Of a stretch of 64,000 nucleotides of DNA, positions 44,559 through 53,239 are shown piece by piece (positions within the stretch are counted from its first letter, which is position 1; each line of letters opens with the position of its first letter). Location: the NCBI RefSeq assembly GCF_910594985.1, contig NZ_CAJVCE010000002.1, positions 310,001 through 374,000 on the forward strand, given 5' to 3'. The position numbers and the translations under genes are program-made. The stretch comes from Paenibacillus allorhizosphaerae (lineage in GTDB: Bacteria > Bacillota > Bacilli > Paenibacillales > NBRC-103111). The notes beneath the pieces are model-generated. The model saw only the letters and a program-made list of their open reading frames with translations. It made no database searches and was not told the origin of the DNA.

Positions 44559-46205
44559 ATGGAAATTCAATCTCAATCCGTAATCGTAAACGGAACACCA
44601 GGCGCGTCCGGATCGACCGGAAGTTCGGCTTCAACTGGAACGCAAGCACAAGCTCCTTTCGCTTTGACACTTAATGGCATGATGTCCGGAAATCAAGGAC
44701 AGGGCGGTTCGTCCAACACGACCATTCAAAGCATCCCCGCGTCGGTTCAACAGTTGAATCCGCTTCTGCTCTCTTTCCTGGCGGGTGACGCACAATCGTT
44801 AGATGTAAGCGGTGAGCAAGTCGGCGCATTGGCTGAACTGCTCCAACAGCCGGAGCAAGGGGACGCGTTGCTGAGCAATCCGGATTTGCAGGCATGGTTA
44901 TTGCAGCTTCAATCTCTTGTTGCCGCAATGATGCAAAATCATCAACCGAATGAAGGGGAATCACAGCGAACGGAGACGTTTCCGTCAGAAGGAGCGTCTG
45001 CGGAAGGAACCGCGAGCATAGCTGATCAACTGTTGTTTGTTCCTGCTATAACCGCTTCGCAGGCGAATGAGGAAATGACGACTGAGCAATCGGCCGGAGC
45101 TGCACAAGCCAATGTCGATTCAAGCGAAGGGGACCAGACGGAAGCGGCAGCAGCCGATGCGGCGGAAAACTTGCATGTTGATGTGCTGGACCCGCTATTG
45201 TTTATTCCGATTGCTGTAGACACTTCGGCTAAATCCGATTCAAGCGAAGCATCGGATGACAATAAACAGCCTGTACTTTCATCGGGGCAAGCAGTTGAAC
45301 TGCTCAATCAGCTGAAAGATTGGATAAAGGCTGGCCAGAACGATCCGGAAGTCAAACAAGTATTGAGAGAATTGCCGGCCGTGCTCGCATCTGCGGCAAC
45401 AGCGGCGAATATGACCCAACTACATAAGTCTTCTACAACTGCATCGCAAGTACTGCTTGCTGCAAGTCAAGCGAAGGTGGCTGCTGTGGACGATACCACG
45501 GTTTCACTGACAGACTTGGTGCAAATCGCATCCAACAAACCGCGGCCATTGGAAATGTTGGCGACAAAACATGTACAGATCATGAATCGTCTGGAACTCA
45601 ACCCGGATGAAGATAGACCGTTATTCGAGCCATTAAGCGGTAATGAAGTGGACGAAGCGACGGCACAACCGATTACGGTTCAAGAGTTTATGAGGCAGAC
45701 GCAAGCCGGTCATCCCGTGAAAATGCCTGTACTGCATATGCCGGCCTCGACATTTACGGATGATATGACGCAGTTCGTCGTTTCTTCATTTATGATGGAG
45801 TCTTCCGTCGACGGTTTCACGGAAGCAAAAATTTCCTTATATCCGCAGCATCTCGGCCATGTAGACGTCAAATTGACGATGCATAACGGGCAATTGGTGG
45901 CGCAGTTCGTAGCGGATAGTCTCGTCGGCAAGGAAATGCTTGAAAATCAGCTTTCTCAATTGCGCACGGCGCTTCAAAGTCAAGGCATCCAAGTGGAGAA
46001 GCTGGAAGTCAGCCAGAGCCAAGGGTTCCAATCGGGCATGTTCCAGGATGGCAGACAACAGCAGCAGCCGGGACAATCGGCGAAACAGCAAAAATCGTCC
46101 GGCAGCCGAAACGGAGCTGTGGAAGAGGTTTCTATTGAAGAAACAAACGATGCCACCACTGCGGTACGTACGGCAGGCAGCGGTTCGATTGATATCACAG
46201 CTTAG
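44559..46205 (+). CDS. fliK: Flagellar hook-length control protein FliK
   Basis: FliK measures hook length and triggers the FlhB switch to filament export. The 548-residue product has a Gln/Ser/Ala-rich low-complexity N-terminal two thirds. The C-terminal hook-length domain (about residues 415-495) includes EAKISLYPQHLGHVDVKLTM and LVAQFVADS. The C-terminus is Gln/Ser-rich. The ATG has AAAGGAGGTGA 11 bases upstream. Identity rests on the C-terminal domain and on the position before flgD. Confidence 0.92.
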   Translation: MEIQSQSVIVNGTPGASGSTGSSASTGTQAQAPFALTLNGMMSGNQGQGGSSNTTIQSIPASVQQLNPLLLSFLAGDAQSLDVSGEQVGALAELLQQPEQGDALLSNPDLQAWLLQLQSLVAAMMQNHQPNEGESQRTETFPSEGASAEGTASIADQLLFVPAITASQANEEMTTEQSAGAAQANVDSSEGDQTEAAAADAAENLHVDVLDPLLFIPIAVDTSAKSDSSEASDDNKQPVLSSGQAVELLNQLKDWIKAGQNDPEVKQVLRELPAVLASAATAANMTQLHKSSTTASQVLLAASQAKVAAVDDTTVSLTDLVQIASNKPRPLEMLATKHVQIMNRLELNPDEDRPLFEPLSGNEVDEATAQPITVQEFMRQTQAGHPVKMPVLHMPASTFTDDMTQFVVSSFMMESSVDGFTEAKISLYPQHLGHVDVKLTMHNGQLVAQFVADSLVGKEMLENQLSQLRTALQSQGIQVEKLEVSQSQGFQSGMFQDGRQQQQPGQSAKQQKSSGSRNGAVEEVSIEETNDATTAVRTAGSGSIDITA

Positions 46206-46244
46206 TCCCAGCGATGAGCATTGGCTTTAATAGGGGGTGAAACT

Positions 46245-46682
46245 ATGGCCGACTCGATCATCAGTACCAAAAACGTATGGCCTTATTACGATAAGAGCAA
46301 CGTACAGCGAGCAGCGAACGGAAAAACCAACGAACTGGGCAAGGATCAATTTTTAAAAATTTTGATGACGCAAATGCAAAATCAGGATCCTACGCAGCCG
46401 CTGCAGGACAAAGAATTTATCGCCCAGATGGCGCAATTTACGTCGGTTGAGCAGCTCACCAACATGAATGCCGAAATGAAGCTCCTACGCCAATCTCTCG
46501 GCTTCGCCTCCGGTTTGATCGGAAAAAACGTGACTTGGAGCGAAAAGGACGATGCCACTACGCAATCCGGGATTGTGGAATCCATCGTCATGAAGAACGG
46601 CGAGCAGCTGGTAAAGATCGGTGCGGAAGAAGTGCCACTGAGTAAAATTAGCGAAATTTCGAATCCGGAGGCTAGTCAATGA
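46245..46682 (+). CDS. flgD: Flagellar hook capping protein FlgD (short form)
   Basis: FlgD is the scaffold cap for hook polymerisation. The 145-residue product contains the conserved N-terminal core LGKDQFLKILMTQMQNQDPTQP and FIAQMAQFTSVEQLTNM, plus a short C-terminal part. The long Ig/Tudor region of enterobacterial FlgD is missing, as in Bacillus. ATG at 46245 follows TAGGGGGTGA. Its stop overlaps the next start (ATGA at 46679). Confidence 0.93.
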   Translation: MADSIISTKNVWPYYDKSNVQRAANGKTNELGKDQFLKILMTQMQNQDPTQPLQDKEFIAQMAQFTSVEQLTNMNAEMKLLRQSLGFASGLIGKNVTWSEKDDATTQSGIVESIVMKNGEQLVKIGAEEVPLSKISEISNPEASQ

Positions 46683-47059
46683 CGGATCGAATAACGCTTG
46701 GTCAACTTTATCCGAATGCCGTTCCGCCGGCCGCAGGCAAACGTTACAGCGGTGACAAAACGCAAGCAGCCGGGACGTTCGATCAAATATTACAGCAGCA
46801 GCAGGACGTTCGATTTAGCCATCACGCGGAAGAAAGACTAAAACAACGCGGCATCCGCTTTCAACCGGAGCAGCTTGCGAAGATTCAATCCGCGATTGAT
46901 AAGGCGGCTACAAAAGGCGCCAAAGATTCGCTGATGTTGATTAACGATACGGCGCTTATCGTCAATATCAAAAATCGGACCGTCATTACGGCGATAGACG
47001 GCGCTTCGATGAAAGACAATGTGTTTACGCAAATCGACAGCGCCATGATCATTTCTTAA
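46679..47059 (+). CDS. Flagellar operon protein of the TIGR02530 type
   Basis: The 126-residue protein fits a small family found only in flagellar operons between flgD and the hook gene. SHHAEERLKQRGIRFQPEQLAKI and the segment DTALIVNIKNRTVITAIDG are the recognisable parts. The function is unknown; position suggests a role in hook assembly. It overlaps flgD by 4 bp. The hook gene follows after 87 bp. Confidence 0.82.
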   Translation: MTDRITLGQLYPNAVPPAAGKRYSGDKTQAAGTFDQILQQQQDVRFSHHAEERLKQRGIRFQPEQLAKIQSAIDKAATKGAKDSLMLINDTALIVNIKNRTVITAIDGASMKDNVFTQIDSAMIIS

Positions 47060-47146
47060 ATGTACAGGGCTGGCCCGAGTCGGAGGCCCAAGGCTGCGGA
47101 TCGACGGAAGCAGCCATCATAATCCAAATTGGGAGGCAACAAGCCA

Positions 47147-47980
47147 ATGCTAAAATCGCTTTATTCCGGCGTTTCGGGGATGAGAGGCTTTCAAACGAAG
47201 CTTGACGTTATTGGCAACAACATTGCCAACGTGAATACGGTCGGTTTTAAATCCGGCCGCGTCATGTTCAAAGATATTTTGAGCCAGACGGTAGCGGGCG
47301 TTACGGCGCCCACGGATACGCCGACAGGAGGTATGAACTCCAAACAGATCGGTCTCGGTGTGACGGTCGGCGCGATCGACACGATTCATACGCCGGGCAG
47401 CGCGATGACGACGAATGTTCCGACGGATTTGAGAATTGACGGAGACGGTTTTTTTGCCGTCAAGAGTAATGACGAACAAGCGGTGCCTTATTTGACACGT
47501 GCGGGTAACTTTGTGGTTGATGCCAATAACCAGCTTGTAACTGCTGATGGTATGTTTGTGATGAGCTCTGAGAATGCAATCATCGACTTGGATGATTTTG
47601 GAACGGTAACCGCGTTTTCAATTTCCAATAACGGTGAAATCATTACGGTCAATGAGAATGGAGAATCAGTTCCAAGCGACACTTTCATCTCGGTAGTTAA
47701 AGTATCGAACCCTGCCGGTTTAGATAAAATTGGCGGAAATCTTTATCGTACGACCCCTAACTCACATACTGGAGATTTACCAGAAGGTGAGGATGCCCGA
47801 GCCAATAATTTAGCAATGGGTACTGGAGCGATTGTTGCAGGACAGCTTGAAATGTCGAACGTAGATTTAACTTCGGAGTTCACGGAGATGATCGTCGCTC
47901 AGCGCGGTTTCCAGTCAAACTCCCGTATCATTACAACGTCCGATGAAGTGCTCCAAGAGGTTGTAAACTTGAAGCGATAA
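47147..47980 (+). CDS. flgE: Flagellar hook protein FlgE (FlgE/FlgF/FlgG family)
   Basis: The 277-residue product has the hook/rod N-terminus GVSGMRGFQTKLDVIGNNIANVNTVGFKS and C-terminus EFTEMIVAQRGFQSNSRIITTSDEVLQ. Size and position between flgD and flbD match the short Bacillus hook protein, once annotated FlgG. The middle (47521-47820) is about 43% G+C by hand count, against about 63% in 47281-47400 of the same gene, and its codons differ. That fits a replaced surface domain. ATG at 47147 follows GGGAGG; a TTG at 47129 in the same frame is unlikely. Confidence 0.9.
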   Translation: MLKSLYSGVSGMRGFQTKLDVIGNNIANVNTVGFKSGRVMFKDILSQTVAGVTAPTDTPTGGMNSKQIGLGVTVGAIDTIHTPGSAMTTNVPTDLRIDGDGFFAVKSNDEQAVPYLTRAGNFVVDANNQLVTADGMFVMSSENAIIDLDDFGTVTAFSISNNGEIITVNENGESVPSDTFISVVKVSNPAGLDKIGGNLYRTTPNSHTGDLPEGEDARANNLAMGTGAIVAGQLEMSNVDLTSEFTEMIVAQRGFQSNSRIITTSDEVLQEVVNLKR

Positions 47981-48039
47981 TAGAAGCAGCGGGGAGGTTC
48001 GGCGCCTCCCCGATTTCACGCCAGTTTGGAGGATAGCTG

Positions 48040-48261
48040 ATGATTCGGCTCACGCGGCTTAACGGAAAACAAATTACGGTCAATGCGCTATTGATCGAAT
48101 CGCTCGAGGAAACGCCGGACACGATGATCACCTTAATTACCGGCAAAAAATTTATGGTTCTGGAGACGGTACCGGAAGTGACCGAAACCGTGCATCGCTT
48201 TTTCCAGTCCATCGGTCTCGTGAGTAGTACGTTAAAGAGCTTGAATTCGGAGGGGTCGTAG
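48040..48261 (+). CDS. swrD: FlbD/SwrD family flagellar protein
   Basis: The 73-residue protein starts MIRLTRLNGKQITVNALLIESLEETPDT, typical of FlbD/SwrD. In B. subtilis SwrD raises torque of the flagellar motor and is needed for swarming. It lies between the hook gene and fliL, as in B. subtilis. It abuts fliL directly: the fliL start follows its stop codon without a gap. Confidence 0.9.
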   Translation: MIRLTRLNGKQITVNALLIESLEETPDTMITLITGKKFMVLETVPEVTETVHRFFQSIGLVSSTLKSLNSEGS

Positions 48262-48738
48262 TTGTTTAAGAGTAAAATTTTTATTATGGTCGTCGCGATA
48301 CTGATCGCAATTACGCTAATACTAACCGCGGCATTCGTCTTGTTAAATTACATGGACAAATCCAATCAAAATTTGCAGGAGCAAGCGCAAAACTCGGCAC
48401 GCGAAGTAAAAACGCCGAAAAAACTGACGCCGGATCAAGTGAAAGAAAACACGACGGTCATGAAAGACATTTTGACCAATTTAGCCGGCAGCAGCAAATT
48501 CATTAAAGTGAGCATCGCATTTGAACTCGAAAACAAGAAGGCGAAAGACGAATTTGACAAGCTGGACACCAAAATGAAGGCGATCGTCGTTCAGACGCTG
48601 GCGGATATGACGCCTGAGCAGGTTTCGGGAAGCAAAGGCTTTGATAATTTGACTTCGACCCTTATGAATAAAATGAATCCGTTTCTCGCGCAAGGGAAGC
48701 TGAACCAAATTTTGGTCACAGACATCGTCATTCAATAA
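48262..48738 (+). CDS. fliL: Flagellar basal body-associated protein FliL
   Basis: FliL is a single-pass membrane protein that surrounds stator units and supports torque. The 158-residue product has a membrane segment at about residues 6-30. A stomatin-like external domain follows with TVMKDILTNLAGSSKFIKVSIAFELENKK. The TTG start at 48262 follows GGAGGGG and directly abuts the upstream stop. Confidence 0.92.
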   Translation: MFKSKIFIMVVAILIAITLILTAAFVLLNYMDKSNQNLQEQAQNSAREVKTPKKLTPDQVKENTTVMKDILTNLAGSSKFIKVSIAFELENKKAKDEFDKLDTKMKAIVVQTLADMTPEQVSGSKGFDNLTSTLMNKMNPFLAQGKLNQILVTDIVIQ

Positions 48739-48781
48739 TTGCAAGCATATAATGCGATACGAATAAAAGGAGGTGACGCTG

Positions 48782-49780
48782 ATGGTAGATGTACTCTCGC
48801 AGAATGAAATCGATGCATTGCTCGCCGCCTTATCCTCTGGCGAGATGGATGCGGAGGAACTCAAAAAAGAGGAGACTAACAAGAAGGTCAGCACGTACAA
48901 TTTTAAGCGAGCAGTACGCTTCTCCAAAGATCATATCCGGAGCTTGACTCGAATTCACGAGAACTTTGCCAGATATTTGACGACCTATTTCTCCGCTCAG
49001 CTTAGAACGTTTGTGCAGATCAATGTAGTCCAGGTCGAACAGCTGCCTTATGACGAGTTTATTCGTTCGATTCCCAAAATGACGATTCTTAATATTTTTG
49101 AAGCGGAACCGTTGGAAGGAAGAATGGTGCTGGAAGTACACCCGAACGTAGCATTCGCGATGCTTGATCGCTTGCTTGGGGGGGGCGGCACGTCGCCGCC
49201 TAAGATCAATACATTAACCGAGATCGAAACGATCGTGATGGAGCGTATTTTCAGCCGGGCTTTCGAAAGTTTGCAGGAGGCGTGGAGATCGGTCGTCGAT
49301 TTATCGCCGCGACTCGAGGCGCTGGAGACGAATCCGCAATTCATTCAGATCGTTTCTCCAAACGAAACCATTGCATTGATATCGCTAAGCACCAAAATCG
49401 GCGATACGACGGGAATGATCAACCTGTGTATACCGCATGTCGTCATCGAACCGATTATGCCTAGATTGTCGGTGCATCACTGGTTCGTTTCGCAGAAGAA
49501 AACGAGCGTTCCGGAAGAAGTCACGGCGCTGCGCTCCAGACTTCATAAAGCGAAGCTGCCGATCATAGCGGAGCTCGGTTCTTCGCAAATCTCGGTTCGC
49601 GAGTTTTTGTCGCTTGCAACCGGCGATGTGATCACGCTGAACAAATCCGTGAATGAACCGCTGGATATACGGATCGGCGAAAAACTTAAGTTTTACGGCA
49701 GCCCGGGAACGACGAGAGGAAAGCTGGCTGTTCAAATTAGCGAGATTGTCAATGAAGGAGCAGAAGAAAATGACGAATAA
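48782..49780 (+). CDS. fliM: Flagellar motor switch protein FliM
   Basis: FliM is the C-ring protein that binds CheY-P. The 332-residue product has the N-terminal CheY-binding peptide LSQNEIDALLAAL, a CheC-like middle domain with MLDRLLGGGG and a C-terminal SpoA domain (VGTR-type end, LAVQISEIVNEGAEEND). ATG at 48782 follows AAAGGAGGTGACGCTG. It overlaps fliY by 11 bp. Confidence 0.95.
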   Translation: MVDVLSQNEIDALLAALSSGEMDAEELKKEETNKKVSTYNFKRAVRFSKDHIRSLTRIHENFARYLTTYFSAQLRTFVQINVVQVEQLPYDEFIRSIPKMTILNIFEAEPLEGRMVLEVHPNVAFAMLDRLLGGGGTSPPKINTLTEIETIVMERIFSRAFESLQEAWRSVVDLSPRLEALETNPQFIQIVSPNETIALISLSTKIGDTTGMINLCIPHVVIEPIMPRLSVHHWFVSQKKTSVPEEVTALRSRLHKAKLPIIAELGSSQISVREFLSLATGDVITLNKSVNEPLDIRIGEKLKFYGSPGTTRGKLAVQISEIVNEGAEENDE

Positions 49781-51086
49781 CAAAGATTATTTGTCTCAAG
49801 AGGAGATCGATGCCCTGCTGCGGCAGTCTTCCGAAAGCAGTTCCTCGGGGTCCGGCTTTACGCCGCATGTGGAAGACTACTTGTCTTCGCTCGAGCAAGA
49901 TGCTCTGGGTGAAATCGGCAACATTACATTCGGGAGCGCGGCAACAGCATTATCGACGCTGCTGGGGAAAAAGGTCGATATTACTACGCCGAAAGTATCC
50001 ATCATCGCGCGAACGGAGCTTGTCGAAGAATTTCCAAAGCCGCATGTAGCCGTTCACGTCAATTACGTAGACGGGTTTGACGGCATCAACCTGCTGGTCA
50101 TCAAGACGCGAGACGCGCAAGTGATCGCCGATTTGATGATGGGTGGAGACGGGACCGGGCAAATTTCGGAGCTGTCGGAAATTCATATCAGCGCCGTTCA
50201 GGAAGCGATGAACCAGATGATGGGGTCTTCGGCCACATCGATGTCGACGATATTCAACCGATTCGTCAACATCTCGCCTCCCGGCATCGATATTTTGAAC
50301 TTGGCGGAAGGCGAAGGAGCTTCGAACCTGCCGCAGGAAGAAGTATTCATCAAAATTTCGTTCAGGTTGACGATTGGAGATTTGATCGATTCTACCATTA
50401 TGCAGCTGCTCCCCGTAACATTTGCCAAAGAAATGGTGTCCATTTTGATGGGTGACGGAGATGTCCAGGAAGACGTTGCGCCTGCCCAATCGACCAGTGC
50501 AAGCCAGGCAGAGGTGCAGCAGGCCAAACCATCCGCTCCTTCCGAGCCGCAGCATATGCCGGCGCAGGAACAGCAGCTGTATCAACAGCCGCCGTCGCAG
50601 CCGTTATACGAGCAGCCGATGCATCAACAACCGATGTATCAGCAGCCGATGTACCAACAACCCATGTACCAGCAACCGATGCAGCAGCCGATATATCAAC
50701 AACCATTGTACCAGCAGCCTCCAGCGGCACAGCCGGCTACATACGGCGTTCCGGCTGGACGCAACGTCAATGTACAGCCGGCGCAATTCTCGAGTTTTAC
50801 TCCGTCCAATATGTCGCCGGTGGAAGATTCGAACTTGAATCTGCTTCTGGATATTCCGCTGAAAGTGACGGTGGAGTTGGGACGTACGAACAAAGTGATC
50901 AAGGATATTTTGGAGCTTTCTTTAGGCTCCATCATTGAATTGGATAAGCTTGCCGGCGAGCCGGTTGATATTCTGGTGAACAACAAGCTGATCGCGAAAG
51001 GTGAAGTCGTCGTTATCGATGAAAACTTCGGGGTTCGTGTAACCGATATTGTGAATCAGTGGGATCGTATTCAAAAATTACAATAA
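49770..51086 (+). CDS. fliY: Flagellar motor switch phosphatase FliY
   Basis: FliY combines a CheC-type CheY-P phosphatase with a FliN-like C-ring domain. The 438-residue product starts with LSQEEIDALLRQ (the same CheY-binding type as FliM). It has two CheC active-site helices (about residues 45-60, EIGNITFGSAATAL, and 145-160, EAMNQMMGSSATSM), a Gln/Pro/Met/Tyr linker (about 225-350) built of QQPMY-like repeats, and a SpoA domain (about 355-436). It starts inside the fliM end, so the two are coupled. Confidence 0.95.
   Translation: MTNNKDYLSQEEIDALLRQSSESSSSGSGFTPHVEDYLSSLEQDALGEIGNITFGSAATALSTLLGKKVDITTPKVSIIARTELVEEFPKPHVAVHVNYVDGFDGINLLVIKTRDAQVIADLMMGGDGTGQISELSEIHISAVQEAMNQMMGSSATSMSTIFNRFVNISPPGIDILNLAEGEGASNLPQEEVFIKISFRLTIGDLIDSTIMQLLPVTFAKEMVSILMGDGDVQEDVAPAQSTSASQAEVQQAKPSAPSEPQHMPAQEQQLYQQPPSQPLYEQPMHQQPMYQQPMYQQPMYQQPMQQPIYQQPLYQQPPAAQPATYGVPAGRNVNVQPAQFSSFTPSNMSPVEDSNLNLLLDIPLKVTVELGRTNKVIKDILELSLGSIIELDKLAGEPVDILVNNKLIAKGEVVVIDENFGVRVTDIVNQWDRIQKLQ
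50580..50722 (+). repeat. In-frame 15-bp tandem repeats in the fliY linker
   Basis: Imperfect 15-bp units, each close to CAGCCGATGTACCAA, encode repeated QPMYQ pentapeptides between the CheC and SpoA domains. Change in copy number would shorten or lengthen the linker without a frameshift. Confidence 0.85.
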
Positions 51087-51120
51087 TAACGAAGCAACTG
51101 CTTAGGAGGAAAAATAACCC

Positions 51121-51483
51121 ATGGCAAACCGGATTTTAATTGTAGACGACGCAGCTTTTATGAGAATGATGATTCGTGACATTTTGACGAAAAACGGTTA
51201 TGAGGTTTGTGGTGAGGCAAATGACGGCGCGCAAGCGATCGAGAAATTTAAAGAACTTCGTCCCGATCTCATTACGATGGATATCACGATGCCCGAAATG
51301 GACGGTATTCATGCATTGAAGGAAATCAAGAAGATCGACGCCAACGCCAAGGTGATCATGTGTTCCGCAATGGGGCAGCAGGCGATGGTTATCGACGCGA
51401 TCCAGGCCGGGGCAAAAGATTTTATCGTCAAGCCGTTTCAGGCGGATCGCGTAATCGAAGCGATTAAGAAAACACTCGGATAA
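51121..51483 (+). CDS. cheY: Chemotaxis response regulator CheY
   Basis: CheY carries the chemotaxis signal to FliM/FliY. The 120-residue single receiver domain has the acidic pair D9-D10, the phosphorylation site Asp54 (ITMDITMPEMDG) and Lys104 in FIVKPF. The ATG follows AGGAGG. It lies between fliY and fliO, as in Bacillus. Confidence 0.97.
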   Translation: MANRILIVDDAAFMRMMIRDILTKNGYEVCGEANDGAQAIEKFKELRPDLITMDITMPEMDGIHALKEIKKIDANAKVIMCSAMGQQAMVIDAIQAGAKDFIVKPFQADRVIEAIKKTLG

Positions 51484-51536
51484 ATTCGAAACCGGCGCAC
51501 CCGCAGAAGAGACACAGCCTGAAAGGAATGTGAACC

Positions 51537-52172
51537 TTGAAAAGACTCGCAGCCAAGCTGTCGGCAGCCGTTTTCATGTGGGTACAAACAGCAAAGGCTG
51601 CTGTTTGTTATGGGGAAGCGGGGACAGGCTCTCCGGACTTGGGTTTTGTGGATTCTCCGGACAATTTTACGGGGAACAGCTCAGCGGAACCATTCATGAT
51701 GATTGTGAAAGTACTTTTTTTCCTTATTGTTATTATCGGAATTTTTTTCGTCATAGTGAAGATCTTGGCTAAAAAATCTACTTTTTTATCCGGCCGTTCC
51801 ATTCGTTCCATTGGGGGACTACCGCTCGGTCAAAACAAATCGATTCAAGTCGTGGTCATCGGCAAATCGCTCTATATCGTAGGCGTCGGCGATAATATTC
51901 AGCTGCTTGAGAAAATTTCGGATGAAGAAGAAGCGGCGGCCCTTATAGAGATGATGACCCCGGGGACGTCTTATGCCGGACCTGCCTTCGAGACGATCGG
52001 AGGCTGGCTGGGTAAGTTTCGGAACAAACCTGCGGCAGAAGAGGAGCTCGAGATGACAGCGACGTTTCAACAGGTGTTTCAAACGAAATTGCAAGGGATG
52101 AAAGACCGCAAAGAACAAATGGACGAGTGGCTGCAGGAAGAGAAACAAACGGATCGGTTGAATGATAAATGA
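51537..52172 (+). CDS. fliO: Flagellar biosynthetic protein FliO (FliZ)
   Basis: FliO helps assemble the FliP ring of the export gate. The 211-residue product has a probable signal peptide (about residues 1-21, ending AKAA) and a membrane segment at about 55-75 (MMIVKVLFFLIVIIGIFFVI). A cytoplasmic part with IGGLPLGQNKSIQVVVIGKSLYIVGVGDN and a charged C-terminus follow. TTG at 51537 follows GAAAGGAATGTG. It overlaps fliP (ATG at 52169). Confidence 0.88.
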   Translation: MKRLAAKLSAAVFMWVQTAKAAVCYGEAGTGSPDLGFVDSPDNFTGNSSAEPFMMIVKVLFFLIVIIGIFFVIVKILAKKSTFLSGRSIRSIGGLPLGQNKSIQVVVIGKSLYIVGVGDNIQLLEKISDEEEAAALIEMMTPGTSYAGPAFETIGGWLGKFRNKPAAEEELEMTATFQQVFQTKLQGMKDRKEQMDEWLQEEKQTDRLNDK

Positions 52173-52933
52173 TGAACCATCGCATTCGTTTTCTGCAACT
52201 GCTCTTCCTCATGATCTTATGGTTTGCGCTGCCGCTTCACGCGCAAGCCGCGGATCCGATTCCAGGCATCAATATCGATATCGGCACTTCGGACAGCCCC
52301 GAAGGCGCATCCAGTACGATCACGATTTTGCTTCTTGTGACCGTCCTCAGTATTGCACCGTCGGTCCTGATTTTGATGACAAGCTTCACAAGAATCGTGA
52401 TCGTCCTTGGTTTTGTACGGACTTCGCTCGGTACGCAGCAAATGCCGCCTAACCAGATGTTGATCGGACTGGCCTTGTTCCTGACATTTTTCATTATGGC
52501 GCCGACGTTCGGAGAAATTAACGAAACGGCAGTTCAGCCTTATTTAAAAGGACAAATTCAGCAGATGGAGGCACTGGACAAAGCGTCTGTATCCATGAAG
52601 AAATTCATGTTTCAGCACACGCGGCAAAAGGATTTAAAGCTGTTCCTGGATTATTCCAAAGCGGCACCGCCCAGCGGAGTGGAAGATACGCCGCTGACGG
52701 CGCTTGTTCCGGCTTATGCGATCAGCGAGCTGAAGACCGCGTTTCAGATGGGCTTTATGATCTTTATCCCGTTTCTCGTCATCGATATGGTTGTGGCCAG
52801 CACGCTGATGGCGATGGGGATGATGATGCTCCCGCCTGTCATGATCTCGCTGCCATTTAAAGTGCTGCTGTTCATCCTCGTAGATGGCTGGTATTTGGTC
52901 GTACGGTCGCTATTGTTAAGCTTCAACACATAG
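52169..52933 (+). CDS. fliP: Flagellar export gate protein FliP
   Basis: FliP, with FliQ and FliR, forms the export gate. The 254-residue product has an N-terminal signal peptide (MNHRIRFLQLLFLMILWF, cleaved after AQA) and several membrane segments. LLTSFTRIVIVLGF-type and RTSLGTQQMPPNQMLIGLALFLTFF segments and ALVPAYAISELKTAFQMGFMI are diagnostic. Start at 52169 overlaps the fliO stop. Confidence 0.95.
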   Translation: MMNHRIRFLQLLFLMILWFALPLHAQAADPIPGINIDIGTSDSPEGASSTITILLLVTVLSIAPSVLILMTSFTRIVIVLGFVRTSLGTQQMPPNQMLIGLALFLTFFIMAPTFGEINETAVQPYLKGQIQQMEALDKASVSMKKFMFQHTRQKDLKLFLDYSKAAPPSGVEDTPLTALVPAYAISELKTAFQMGFMIFIPFLVIDMVVASTLMAMGMMMLPPVMISLPFKVLLFILVDGWYLVVRSLLLSFNT

Positions 52934-52958
52934 ATAGGCCGTCAGGGGGAGAAATGAT

Positions 52959-53228
52959 TTGACTTCCGAATTTATTATCCGATTGGCCGGCGAGGCGGTA
53001 TACACTACGTTGAAGGCAAGTGCGCCGATGATGGTGCTGGCGCTCGTCGTCGGTTTAATCATCAGCGTCTTCCAGGCCACAACGCAAATTCAGGAGCAGA
53101 CGCTTGCTTTCGTACCGAAAATCGTCGTCGTTCTGCTTGCGCTGTTGATATTCGGACCATGGATTCTTACGACGCTGGTCGACTTTACCTATAACCTGTT
53201 GAATAATCTATACAAATACGTAGGTTAG
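52959..53228 (+). CDS. fliQ: Flagellar export gate protein FliQ
   Basis: The 89-residue protein has two membrane helices. TLKASAPMMVLALVVGLIISVFQATTQIQEQTLAFVPK is the family core, here given only as the key words LIISVFQATTQIQEQTL. It completes the FliPQR gate. TTG start at 52959 follows AGGGGGAG. fliR follows after 11 bp. Confidence 0.95.
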   Translation: MTSEFIIRLAGEAVYTTLKASAPMMVLALVVGLIISVFQATTQIQEQTLAFVPKIVVVLLALLIFGPWILTTLVDFTYNLLNNLYKYVG

Positions 53229-53239
53229 GTAGTGGGTTA

